Shown one piece after another: positions 25,181 to 33,028 of a stretch of 58,295 bases of DNA; position 1 is the first letter of the stretch, and each line of letters opens with the position of its first letter. This DNA is from Bryobacterales bacterium (GTDB taxonomy: Bacteria > Acidobacteriota > Terriglobia > Bryobacterales > Bryobacteraceae). The notes under the pieces are model-generated. The model was given only the letters and a program-made list of their open reading frames with translations. It did not search any database and was not told the DNA's origin. Location of the stretch: NCBI GenBank assembly GCA_020851555.1, contig JADZCM010000045.1:1-58295 (forward strand), given 5' to 3'. Both the position numbers and the translations under genes were made by a program.

Positions 25181-25703
25181 ACCCGCCGGGCGGGATAAGC
25201 CGGTCCCCGCAATCGAAATCCGGCTGGTGGGGGGGCTGCGCGCCCACCGCGGCGAATTACGCTCGGGACAGGAGAAGGGAACCGAAGTTCATGCGGGGTC
25301 CTTTCTCCGTAGACGGGAGATCGTCCTGGACTCGGCGCTGCTCGCCCGCCCGCCTGAAATGCTCCGTATCCTCACGCACGAACTGTATCACTTCGTCTGG
25401 CTCCGCCTGGGCAACGCGGCGCGCCGTTCGTATGAAGACCTGGTGGCCGGCGAATGCCGTGGCGGAATGCGGGGAGAACTGGGCTGGTCCTCCCAGTGGC
25501 GCAAGGATGCCTTGTCGCTGCGGGATCGCACCCAGCGGACGCGCCGCTGGCGGGAGTACGTCTGCGAGAGCTTCTGCGACACGGCGTCGTGGCTTATCGG
25601 AGGGACCGGACGGCACCCGGAGTACACGCTGGAGCGGCCCGCCCGCGAGCGGAGGCGCGCCTGGTTCCTGTCACGAAAAGAGCTGGAGCGGATCTCAGTA
25701 TAA
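25131..25703 (+). CDS. HExxH-motif protein, possible zinc metalloprotease
   Basis: Up to 190 residues. The central motif ILTHELYHFVWLRLGN contains HELYH, the zinc-binding HExxH of many metallopeptidases, and an acidic residue in VCESFCDTASWLI could be the third ligand. I do not recognise the family. The start is uncertain: TTG 25131 has GAGGTG nearby but overlaps the PPIase gene by 50 bases, while GTG 25227 would give a 158-residue protein that still contains the motif. No signal peptide is seen. It sits in a row of envelope genes. Confidence 0.65.
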   Translation: MRTRQPSPPRRRPPSSRPAGRDKPVPAIEIRLVGGLRAHRGELRSGQEKGTEVHAGSFLRRREIVLDSALLARPPEMLRILTHELYHFVWLRLGNAARRSYEDLVAGECRGGMRGELGWSSQWRKDALSLRDRTQRTRRWREYVCESFCDTASWLIGGTGRHPEYTLERPARERRRAWFLSRKELERISV

Positions 25704-25713
25704 TTGGAGGCAG

Positions 25714-26253
25714 GTGATCCCCTTGGCAATCCCGGTTCGGGCGGCGGTGTTGTTCCTGTGTCTGATATTGGCGGCGTGCTCCACTGCGCCTCGCGGCCGA
25801 AGCGCCGCGTCGTCGGTCAAGCCGGAAGCCGAGCGCAAGGAGGCTCCGGATTTCAGCCTGAAGGACGGCGACGGAAGGACGGTCAAGCTGTCTGATTACC
25901 GGGGCAAGGTGGTGCTGCTGAATTTCTGGGCCACCTGGTGCGGCCCGTGCAAGCTGGAGATCCCCTGGTTCACCGAGTTTGAGACGAACCTCAAGGACCG
26001 CGGCTTCGCGGTGCTGGGAGTCTCGATGGATGAAGACGGCTGGGACGTTGTGAAGCCTTTCGTGGCCAGGCTGGGCGTCAATTACCGCATGCTGCTCGGC
26101 ACGGACATGGTCGCGCAGCAGTACGGCGGAGTGGACGCTCTGCCCACGTCCTTCCTCATAGACCGCGAGGGGAAGATCGCCTCGACGCACGTGGGATTGG
26201 TGAGCCGGCGAGACTACGAAAATGACATCCAGGCGCTTCTCACCACTCAGTAG
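25714..26253 (+). CDS. TlpA/ResA-type thioredoxin-fold lipoprotein
   Basis: A 179-residue protein with a lipoprotein signal (LFLCLILAACS, Cys at residue 21) and a thioredoxin fold. The active site is WCGPC in LLNFWATWCGPCKLEIPWF, the AhpC/TSA-type segment DFSLKDGDGRTVKLSDYRGK lies before it, and the cis-Pro is in VDALPTSFLIDREG. Such proteins reduce disulfides on the outer face of the inner membrane, for example in cytochrome c maturation. GTG 25714 follows TTGGAGG closely. The 3' end overlaps the DsbD-domain gene by 32 bases, suggesting joint action. Confidence 0.9.
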   Translation: MIPLAIPVRAAVLFLCLILAACSTAPRGRSAASSVKPEAERKEAPDFSLKDGDGRTVKLSDYRGKVVLLNFWATWCGPCKLEIPWFTEFETNLKDRGFAVLGVSMDEDGWDVVKPFVARLGVNYRMLLGTDMVAQQYGGVDALPTSFLIDREGKIASTHVGLVSRRDYENDIQALLTTQ

Positions 26254-26713
26254 AGGACTGCTGGCGGGGTTCGCACTGGCCTGCGTCCTGCCGGGCCAGA
26301 TAGGGCAGCCTCTGATGGTCGCGCCGCCCGGGAAGATTGCTGCTCCGAGGGGCGGCACGTCGACGGCGAAGATCGCCGTACAAGTGCGCGCCGGCTACCA
26401 CGTCAACAGCAACACGCCCGATGACGAGTACCTGATCCCATTGGTCCTCACCTGGGATTCCTCGCTGGTGGAGCCACGCGAGACGGTCTACCCGAAGCCC
26501 GAGTCCCAATCGTTCTCCTTCTCGCCCAAGCCGGTTTCCGTGTACTCGGGATCGTTCGAGATCGTTACCCGGTTCTCGGTCCCCGCCAAAGCCCCCCTCG
26601 GACCGGCGGTCGTGGCCGGCAGACTCCGTTACCAGGCCTGCACCAACACCATGTGCCTGCCCCCCAGGACCATCGACGTCAAACTGCCCGTCGAAATCCG
26701 CGCTCAGCAGTGA
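26222..26713 (+). CDS. Stand-alone DsbD N-terminal (alpha) domain protein, exported
   Basis: A 163-residue protein with a signal peptide (residues about 8-27) and a beta-sandwich like the periplasmic alpha domain of DsbD. The pair of cysteines in RYQACTNTMCLPP matches the redox Cys pair of nDsbD (about six residues apart). In E. coli this domain is fused to a membrane electron channel and a C-terminal thioredoxin domain; both are missing here. It overlaps the TlpA-like gene before it and the GT9 gene after it. I infer that it passes electrons with the TlpA protein or a separate CcdA-type carrier. Confidence 0.82.
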   Translation: MTSRRFSPLSRGLLAGFALACVLPGQIGQPLMVAPPGKIAAPRGGTSTAKIAVQVRAGYHVNSNTPDDEYLIPLVLTWDSSLVEPRETVYPKPESQSFSFSPKPVSVYSGSFEIVTRFSVPAKAPLGPAVVAGRLRYQACTNTMCLPPRTIDVKLPVEIRAQQ

Positions 26714-27537
26714 GACGGCTGATCATCCGCCCGGGGGCGATAGGGGATTTCATCCTGTCCTTACCGGCCATGCAGTGGCTCACGAGCGGATACACGGAGG
26801 TTTGGGCTGCTTCCGGTAACCTGACGCTGGCCCGCTTCGCCGCCCACACCAGGGCTATCGCTGCCACGGGGCTCGACCTATTGGGCCTACCCGAGGTGGC
26901 CCCACCCGCGCACCTGCTGGAGGCGCTCGGTGGCTTCGATTCGATCATCTCCTGGTACGGATCCAACCGTCCCGAGTTCCGGAGCGCCGTCGAATCCCTT
27001 CGGTTGCCCTTCCGGTTTCTGCCGGCGGCGCCGCCGCCGGGTGCCCGCGAACACGCGGCCGACTTCTTCCTGCGGCGGGCAGGAGGTGAGGGGGAGGCGG
27101 TTCCCCGGCTCGACTGTCAGCAGGGGAGCGGGGACTTCATCGCTATCCATCCCTTCTCCGGCAGCGCGAAGAAGAACTGGCCGCTGGAACGGTACGTGGA
27201 ATTGAGCCGGCGCCTTGCCCTCCCGGTACGGTGGTTTACCGGGCCGGACGGCCCTGCGATTGAGGGGGTGCGGCCCGAGCCGCCCATCGGCGACTTGTAC
27301 GCGCTCGCCTGCCGCCTGGCCGGCGCGAGGCTGTACATAGGCAACGACTCGGGGATCACGCATCTGGCCGCCGCCGCCGGCGCGCCGGTGCTCGCGCTGT
27401 TCGGTCCTACAGACCCGGCCGTCTGGTCGCCGCGGGGTCCGCAGGTACACTTTATTTCACCGCTCAGGCCCGGAGATCCGATAACGCAGATCGGTTTGGA
27501 TCAGGTCCTGAGCGCTGCCCGGAGGCTGTTGGGATAG
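26710..27537 (+). CDS. Glycosyltransferase family 9 (heptosyltransferase-like)
   Basis: A 275-residue GT-B enzyme. The N-terminus RRLIIRPGAIGDFILSLPAM and the C-terminal nucleotide-sugar site YIGNDSGITHLAAAAGAPVLALFGPTDP are the GT9 hallmarks. The family adds heptose or related sugars to the lipopolysaccharide core on the cytoplasmic side. It is shorter than E. coli WaaC/WaaF (about 320-350). GTG 26710 overlaps the previous stop by four bases, so it seems co-translated with the DsbD-domain gene, although the functions are unrelated. Confidence 0.88.
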   Translation: MRRLIIRPGAIGDFILSLPAMQWLTSGYTEVWAASGNLTLARFAAHTRAIAATGLDLLGLPEVAPPAHLLEALGGFDSIISWYGSNRPEFRSAVESLRLPFRFLPAAPPPGAREHAADFFLRRAGGEGEAVPRLDCQQGSGDFIAIHPFSGSAKKNWPLERYVELSRRLALPVRWFTGPDGPAIEGVRPEPPIGDLYALACRLAGARLYIGNDSGITHLAAAAGAPVLALFGPTDPAVWSPRGPQVHFISPLRPGDPITQIGLDQVLSAARRLLG

Positions 27538-27590
27538 CGTATACTACTGCCTTTGGGACTCAGAGACAGAGGACTCCCCCGGGGGCGCTG

Positions 27591-28619
27591 ATGGGTGCCG
27601 TTGGACCAGTGAGAGCCACGCAAACCGTTCGCAACAACGCCGTGACTTTGGAACTCGATTCCGGCCTCGCATTGAGTGCGCTGCGCTACATGATCCTGAC
27701 GCGAGAGGTGGAGGACCGTATCGAGAAGAAACTCTACCGCCAGGGCAAGATCGTCGGGGGAGTCTATGTGGGCCGGGGGCAGGAGGCCATCGCGGTCGGC
27801 GCAGGGCTGGCTGCCGAGCCGGACGACATCCTCTTCCCGTGCCACCGCGACCTGGGACTGTACTTCATGCGCGGCGTGCTGCCACGCCAGGTGTTCGCGC
27901 AATACATGGGACGGGTGGGAGGGCTGACCCGCGGCAAAGACGGAAACATGCACATGGGCGACCTCAACCTGAAGATCGTCGCCATTATCAGTGCTATCGG
28001 CGCCGCCATACCGGTGGCGGCGGGCGCCGCTTTGTCATTGAAATACAAGGGACTGCCCCATGCCACGTTCGTATTCTTCGGCGACGGCGCCACCAGCCGT
28101 GGAGACTGGCACGAAGGCGTCAACATGGCCGCCGTGCTCAAACTCCCGTTGGTGCTGATCTGCAACAACAACATGTATGCCTACTCGACGCCGCTCGAAA
28201 AACAGATGGCGTGCCAGAACGTCGCCGACCGAGGTCCGGCTTACGGCATTCCGTCGGAGATCGTGGATGGAAACGACGTTTTCGCGGTATGCCAGGCGGT
28301 GCGGCGCGCCCGAGAGCACGCCTGCTCGGGCCAAGGGCCCTACCTGATCGAGTGCAAGACTTTCCGGATGACCGGACATGCCGCCCACGACGCGGGTCTG
28401 TACGTGCCCAAGCACCTGTGGGAAGAGTGGGCCAAGAAGGACCCCATCGAGCGGCTGGAGCGCCTGATGCGCACCCGCGGATGGGCGGACCAGGCGGAAA
28501 TAGACCAGGTCTACAAAGACGTGCGCAACGAGGTGGACGAGGCCATCGATTGGGCTGAACACAGTCCCTACCCGGACCCCGCGGAACTGTTGGACAACGT
28601 CTACGGCCCCGAGGGGTGA
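27591..28619 (+). CDS. 2-oxoacid dehydrogenase E1 component, alpha subunit
   Basis: A 342-residue thiamine-diphosphate enzyme subunit. The cofactor motif is FFGDGATSRGDWHEGVNMAA followed 30 residues on by NN (ICNNNMYAYST). The loop LTRGKDGNMHMGDL and GQGPYLIECKTFRMTGHA are also typical of PDH/BCKDH E1-alpha. With E1-beta it decarboxylates pyruvate or a branched-chain 2-oxoacid and passes the acyl group to lipoyl-E2. E2 and E3 are not in the window, so the substrate cannot be decided. A possible -10, TATACT, is at 27540-27545. Confidence 0.9.
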   Translation: MGAVGPVRATQTVRNNAVTLELDSGLALSALRYMILTREVEDRIEKKLYRQGKIVGGVYVGRGQEAIAVGAGLAAEPDDILFPCHRDLGLYFMRGVLPRQVFAQYMGRVGGLTRGKDGNMHMGDLNLKIVAIISAIGAAIPVAAGAALSLKYKGLPHATFVFFGDGATSRGDWHEGVNMAAVLKLPLVLICNNNMYAYSTPLEKQMACQNVADRGPAYGIPSEIVDGNDVFAVCQAVRRAREHACSGQGPYLIECKTFRMTGHAAHDAGLYVPKHLWEEWAKKDPIERLERLMRTRGWADQAEIDQVYKDVRNEVDEAIDWAEHSPYPDPAELLDNVYGPEG

Positions 28620-28625
28620 TCCGTC

Positions 28626-29597
28626 ATGCAAACCACCTACCTTGAGGCGATCCGGCAAGGCATCTGGGAAGAGATGGAGCGCGACCCCAATGTCTTCCTC
28701 CTGGGGCAGGACATCGGGGTATTCGGCGGCGCGTTCAAGATCACGGCCGGGATGCTCGAGGAGTTTGGGGAGCGGCGGGTGATCGATACGCCTCTGGCGG
28801 AGTCCGGGATCGTTGGAGCCGCCATCGGAGCTTCCATGTTCGGGCTGCGCGCCGTCGCGGAGATGCAGTTCTCCGATTTCATCTCCTGCGCTTTCGACCA
28901 GGTGGTGAACTTCGCGGCCAAGTGCCGCTATCGCTGGGGCGCGGCGATCCCCATGGTAATCAGGGCGCCCTCGGGCGGAGGCAACCGCGGCGGACCGTTC
29001 CACTCGCAAAACCCCGAAGCGTGGTTCGTCCACGTGCCCGGCCTCAAGGTTCTTACCCCCGCGACCGCTTACGACGCCAAGGGCTTGATCAAGTCGGCGA
29101 TCCGCGACAACGACCCCGTGATCTTCCTGGAGCATAAGGGATTGTACCGCCGGATCAAGGAAGATCTGCCGGAGGAAGAATACACCGTACCCATTGGCAG
29201 GGCCCGCGTGTTCCGGTCCGGCGAGCATCTCTCGATCATCACGTACGGGGCCATGGTATACGTGGCCAACGATGCGGCCAACCAGTTGGCCAAAGAAGGC
29301 ATTTCCGTTGAGATCGTGGACCTACGGACCGTGCTGCCCATCGATGAAGAGACGATTCTGGCGAGCGTGCGAAAGACCTCCAAGGCCATCCTCCTGCACG
29401 AGGATGTCCTGACGGGAGGATTGGGCGGCGAGATTGCGGCGCGGATCGCGGAGCGTGCTTTCGAGTACCTGGACGGTCCCCTGCTGCGAATTGCCGCTCC
29501 GGACACCCCGATCCCCTTCAGCCCTCCGCTCGAAGATGCGTTCCTGCCGAAGGTCTCCGGCGTAGTCGAGAAGGCTCGCTGGCTTTGCCGCTACTGA
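28626..29597 (+). CDS. 2-oxoacid dehydrogenase E1 component, beta subunit
   Basis: A 323-residue partner of the alpha subunit, beginning six bases after it. Signature segments are DPNVFLLGQDIGVFGGAFK, RVIDTPLAESGIVGAAIGAS, AEMQFSDFISCAFDQVVN and IVDLRTVLPIDEETIL. It completes the heterotetrameric E1 with the dimer-interface TPP site. The ATG is clear. Its last seven bases overlap the convergent PilZ gene. BkdA2/PdhB cannot be told apart by eye. Confidence 0.92.
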   Translation: MQTTYLEAIRQGIWEEMERDPNVFLLGQDIGVFGGAFKITAGMLEEFGERRVIDTPLAESGIVGAAIGASMFGLRAVAEMQFSDFISCAFDQVVNFAAKCRYRWGAAIPMVIRAPSGGGNRGGPFHSQNPEAWFVHVPGLKVLTPATAYDAKGLIKSAIRDNDPVIFLEHKGLYRRIKEDLPEEEYTVPIGRARVFRSGEHLSIITYGAMVYVANDAANQLAKEGISVEIVDLRTVLPIDEETILASVRKTSKAILLHEDVLTGGLGGEIAARIAERAFEYLDGPLLRIAAPDTPIPFSPPLEDAFLPKVSGVVEKARWLCRY

Positions 29598-29980
29598 GCG
29601 GGCTCCGGGGCGGGCTCCGCTTCCTCGGCGGCGGACATCGCCGCTATCTCCGCTTCCAGCAGGGATCGCGGGTCCAGCATGTGCTGCGGGCGATAAGTCT
29701 CCGGCGACCACTGGCAACCGGGTGCAAGCTGCACGCCCAGGAAATACCCGATCTCCCGGAACAGGCAGTAGCGGACGCTCCCCGTGAAAACACCTTTGGG
29801 GTGGTTAATGTGCACCACGGTTTCGAGTGGAATGGGCTTGTCCACCTGGAGGCAGACGCCCGAGAGAGAGATGTCCTCCAGATTCGCCAGGGCGCGCCTG
29901 GGGTGACCTGTCTCGTCCCGATAGAACACTTCGACCAGATCCGAGCACAGCATCCGAGCATTGGCCCGACGGTCCGCCAT
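29591..29980 (-). CDS. PilZ-domain protein
   Basis: A 129-residue protein with the c-di-GMP-binding PilZ pattern: RRANAR near the N-terminus (the RxxxR-type motif) and DISLSGVCLQVD at about residue 36 (the [D/N]xSxxG motif). The rest is a beta-barrel with VVHINHPKGVFTGSVRYC, followed by an acidic Ala/Glu/Pro tail. c-di-GMP-binding PilZ proteins often control motility or polysaccharide, so a link to the flagellar genes is possible but not shown. The 3' end overlaps the E1-beta gene. Confidence 0.83.
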   Translation of the reverse strand: MADRRANARMLCSDLVEVFYRDETGHPRRALANLEDISLSGVCLQVDKPIPLETVVHINHPKGVFTGSVRYCLFREIGYFLGVQLAPGCQWSPETYRPQHMLDPRSLLEAEIAAMSAAEEAEPAPEPAQ

Positions 29981-30102
29981 ATACCCCTCTATCGGCGCGA
30001 CCGGAGTTCGGGTTTAGCGCAGCCTGCCGGCGGAAGCCGCGGCCGCGGGCAGCGGCCATCCGGGCCGGTGCGTCTGTGGTATGGTCTTGGGGAGAGGCGG
30101 AG

Positions 30103-30498
30103 ATGCTTAAATCGCTGGAACCAAGGGCGCTATCGGTCTTGCGCATCATTGCGGGATTCACTTTCTCGCTGCACGGACATCAGAAGTTGTTGGGAGCGTT
30201 CGGGGGGCTCGGAGGGCAGGGCGGGACAGCCGCTTTCGGGACGCAGATGTGGTTGGCGGGCGTCCTGGAGTGTGTGGGAGGCTTGCTGATTCTCCTGGGG
30301 TTGTTTACCCGGCCGGTAGCGATCCTCCTGGCCGGCCAGATGGCGGTAGCCTATTTCCTGGCCCACGCGCCGCGGAGTTTCTGGCCGATCCTGAGCGGCG
30401 GTGAACTGGCGGCGTTGTACTGCTTCCTCTTCCTTTACTTCTCGATCGCCGGGCCCGGCTCCATAAGCCTGGACCGGCTGATCTGGAAGAAGAAGTAG
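30103..30498 (+). CDS. DoxX family membrane protein
   Basis: A 131-residue protein with four transmembrane helices and the DoxX features: LRIIAGFTFSLHGHQKLLGAF near the start, LAGVLECVGGLLILLGLFTRP in the middle and FWPILSGGELAALYCFLFLYF. The family is tied to thiosulfate/quinone redox chemistry in some species, but most members have no known function. GGAGAGGCGGAG precedes the ATG. It faces the hyp operon end; a hairpin lies between (30501-30528). Confidence 0.87.
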   Translation: MLKSLEPRALSVLRIIAGFTFSLHGHQKLLGAFGGLGGQGGTAAFGTQMWLAGVLECVGGLLILLGLFTRPVAILLAGQMAVAYFLAHAPRSFWPILSGGELAALYCFLFLYFSIAGPGSISLDRLIWKKK

Positions 30499-30500
30499 GG

Positions 30501-30528
30501 GGCGGCGGGTTTCCCGAAAACCACCGCC
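30501..30528. terminator. Hairpin between DoxX and hypE ends
   Basis: GGCGG (30501-30505) pairs with CCGCC (30524-30528), and GGTTT (30508-30512) pairs with AAACC (30518-30522), with small internal bulges. It lies between two converging genes. No T-tract follows. Confidence 0.45.
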
Positions 30529-30581
30529 TCGAACTGCCAGGCGATTCTTCGGGCGGCGCAGACGGCCCGCTCCACAGCCCG

Positions 30582-31628
30582 TCAGCAAATCCGCGGGAGC
30601 TGTTCACCGCTCAGCATGTCGAGGACGCGTGTGCCGCCGATGCGGCTGCGCAGCAGCACGGGGCCGCTGCATTCGGCGACTACGCGGCCGATGCGCGCCG
30701 CGCCGGCAGAGACGGGAACCGCCCGCAGAATCTCCACCGCACGGCCGGCCTGCGACTCCGGGACGAACGCCGTGAAACGGCCTTCGTTAGCCACGTAGAG
30801 CGGATCCAGCCCCAGGATTTCGCAGGCGCCGCGGACCGCATCCGTTACCGGCACGGCCGCCTCTTCGATCCGCATGCCGGCGCCCCGCGCGGAGGCGATC
30901 TCGTTCAAGGCGGAGGCCAGGCCGCCGCGCGTCAGGTCCCGCAGGCAGTGGACCTCGATCCCCGCCTTGAGCAGCGCTTCCACCGGTTCCCACAGAGGGG
31001 CGGCGTCACTGCGCACGGGAGCATCGAACTCCAGCCCTTCGCGCACCGAAAGCACCGCCACCCCATGCGAGCCCAGGTCGCCGCTGAGAATGACGGCGTC
31101 GCCGGGCTGTACGGATGCAGGAACGATCTCCGCCGGCGCTTCCACCACCCCGATGCCCGCCGTGGTGATGAACATGCCGTCGCCCTTCCCCTTGTCGACG
31201 ACCTTGGTGTCGCCCGTCACCAGCGCCACCCCCGCCCGGCGCGCGGCCTCCCCCATGGAAACGACTACGGTCTGAAGAGTCTCCATCGGCAGCCCTTCCT
31301 CGAGGATGAAGCCGGCGCTCAGGTAGAGCGGCCGCGCGCCGCACATGGCCAGGTCATTCACGGTGCCGTAGACCGCCAGGTCGCCAATGCACCCGCCCGG
31401 GAAGATCAGAGGGCGCACGACGTAGGAATCCGTCGTGAAGGCGAGACGCGAGCCGCCCAGGCGCACGACGGCTCCGTCATGCCGCGCGGCCAGCTCCGGG
31501 TTGAGGAACTCCGGGAGGAAGATCTTCTCGACCAGTTGCTGACTGAGCTTGCCGCCGCCGCCGTGCGCCAGGAGCACTTGATCCCAGGCAGGCAAAGGAG
31601 CAGGGCAGGCAAGCTCGAACTTCTTCAC
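30582..31628 (-). CDS. hypE: Hydrogenase maturation protein HypE
   Basis: A 348-residue PurM-like ATPase. [18 protein letters not shown] opens the protein, [20 protein letters not shown] is the ATP site region, and the C-terminal tail ends in PRIC, whose Cys is carbamoylated by HypF and dehydrated to a thiocyanate to give the CN ligands of [NiFe] hydrogenase. GTG 31628 overlaps the hypD stop by four bases; the frame is open further upstream, but that part has no HypE character. Last gene of pat-hypF-hypC-hypD-hypE. Confidence 0.95.
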   Translation of the reverse strand: MKKFELACPAPLPAWDQVLLAHGGGGKLSQQLVEKIFLPEFLNPELAARHDGAVVRLGGSRLAFTTDSYVVRPLIFPGGCIGDLAVYGTVNDLAMCGARPLYLSAGFILEEGLPMETLQTVVVSMGEAARRAGVALVTGDTKVVDKGKGDGMFITTAGIGVVEAPAEIVPASVQPGDAVILSGDLGSHGVAVLSVREGLEFDAPVRSDAAPLWEPVEALLKAGIEVHCLRDLTRGGLASALNEIASARGAGMRIEEAAVPVTDAVRGACEILGLDPLYVANEGRFTAFVPESQAGRAVEILRAVPVSAGAARIGRVVAECSGPVLLRSRIGGTRVLDMLSGEQLPRIC

Positions 31629-32716
31629 TGCCGGTGCCTCCCGTAGAGGTAGTACGCCGCGCAGGCGCCTTCGCTGGAGACCATGGGCGCGCCGAGCGGC
31701 CGCTCGGGCGTGCAGCGGACGGCGAACGCCGGGCATTCCTGCGGCTTCTTGAGGCCCCGCAGGACCAGGCCGGCAAGGCACTCGCCGGATTCCTCGACCT
31801 GTCCCTGTGCGACCGGGAAGCGCGCCAGGGCGTCGAAGCGCCGGTACGGTTCGCGCAGACGCAGGCCGCTTGCGGGGATTTCGCCGATGCCGCGCCAGGT
31901 GCGCGGACCCACCTCGAAAACCTCCACGATGCGCTGCTGCGCGGGCCGGTTGCCCTCGCGGCGCACGGCGCGGCTGTATTGGTTCTCCACCTCCGCCCGG
32001 CCGCTCTCCAACTGCAACAGGGCCATGTGGATGCCCTCAAGCAGATCCACCGGCTCGAAACCGGTCACTACGATGGGGACACGGTAGCGCCGGGCGACCG
32101 GCTCGTACTCCGCAAAGCCCATCACGGTGCAGACGTGGCCGGCCGCGAGAAAGGCGTGGACGCGGCAGTCCGGCGCGCCCAAAATCGCCTCGATGGCCGG
32201 GGGCACGAGCACGTGCGCCACCAGCACGGAGAAGTTCTCGATGCCTTCACGGGCCGCCTGCCACACCGCCATGGCGTTGGCCGGAGCCGTGGTCTCGAAA
32301 CCCACCGCGAAGAAGACCACCTGTCGGCCGGGGTTGGCCCGCGCCAGCGTCACTGCGTCGAGCGGCGAGTAGACGATGCGAACGTCCGCTCCGCCGGCCT
32401 TCGCTTCGAAAAGGCTCTTTGAGGACCCCGGCACCCGCAGCATGTCGCCGAAAGAGCAGAAGATCACGCCGGGCCGGGAGGCGATGGCCACGGCGCTGTC
32501 GATCAGATCCAGAGGAGTGACGCAGACCGGGCAGCCCGGACCGTGAACCAGCGTGACCTCGGGGGGAAGCAGGTCCTGGAGCCCGCTCTTCACAATCGTG
32601 TGGGTCTGGCCCCCGCAGACCTCCATGATGGTCCAGGGGCGGGTCGCGGTCCGGCGTATGGCCTGAGCGAGCTTGCGGGCGGCCAACGGATCGCGATATT
32701 CGTCAATGAACTTCAA
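31625..32716 (-). CDS. hypD: Hydrogenase maturation protein HypD
   Basis: A 363-residue iron-sulfur protein with the HypD hallmarks [15 protein letters not shown] near residue 35 and [12 protein letters not shown] at about 60, plus a C-terminal part with [19 protein letters not shown]. HypD with HypC forms the scaffold on which Fe(CN)2CO is built. ATG 32716 overlaps the hypC stop (ATGA), and its own end overlaps hypE, showing tight translational coupling. Confidence 0.96.
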   Translation of the reverse strand: MKFIDEYRDPLAARKLAQAIRRTATRPWTIMEVCGGQTHTIVKSGLQDLLPPEVTLVHGPGCPVCVTPLDLIDSAVAIASRPGVIFCSFGDMLRVPGSSKSLFEAKAGGADVRIVYSPLDAVTLARANPGRQVVFFAVGFETTAPANAMAVWQAAREGIENFSVLVAHVLVPPAIEAILGAPDCRVHAFLAAGHVCTVMGFAEYEPVARRYRVPIVVTGFEPVDLLEGIHMALLQLESGRAEVENQYSRAVRREGNRPAQQRIVEVFEVGPRTWRGIGEIPASGLRLREPYRRFDALARFPVAQGQVEESGECLAGLVLRGLKKPQECPAFAVRCTPERPLGAPMVSSEGACAAYYLYGRHRQ

Positions 32717-33021
32717 TCGTCCGTTCCCCCCGGAGGGTCCAGGGACGCAGGCGGCACAGCGCGATCGTCCGTGCCGTCCTGTGCCTCCTCCAGTTCGCCC
32801 AACTCCCGAAGGGCCTCGAAGATTTTGTGCGCCTCGATTTCGTCGACGACGTTCAGGGCGAAGCCCACATGCACGATCACGTAGTCTCCGAGTTTGGCTT
32901 CAGGCGTGTAGGCCAGGCAGATCTCTTTCTGGACTCCGGCGAAATCCACCTTTCCGCGCCGCATCTCCGGCGGATCCTCTTCGTAGATGCTGACGACTCT
33001 CCCTGGAACTGCAAGGCACAT
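32713..33021 (-). CDS. hypC: Hydrogenase maturation chaperone HypC
   Basis: A 102-residue protein that starts [12 protein letters not shown]; Cys2 is the invariant HypC residue that holds the iron while HypD adds ligands. [17 protein letters not shown] is also typical. The C-terminal 25 residues are an acidic, Pro-rich tail longer than in E. coli HypC (90). It starts seven bases after hypF and overlaps hypD by four. Confidence 0.95.
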   Translation of the reverse strand: MCLAVPGRVVSIYEEDPPEMRRGKVDFAGVQKEICLAYTPEAKLGDYVIVHVGFALNVVDEIEAHKIFEALRELGELEEAQDGTDDRAVPPASLDPPGGTDD

Positions 33022-33028
33022 AAGACGT

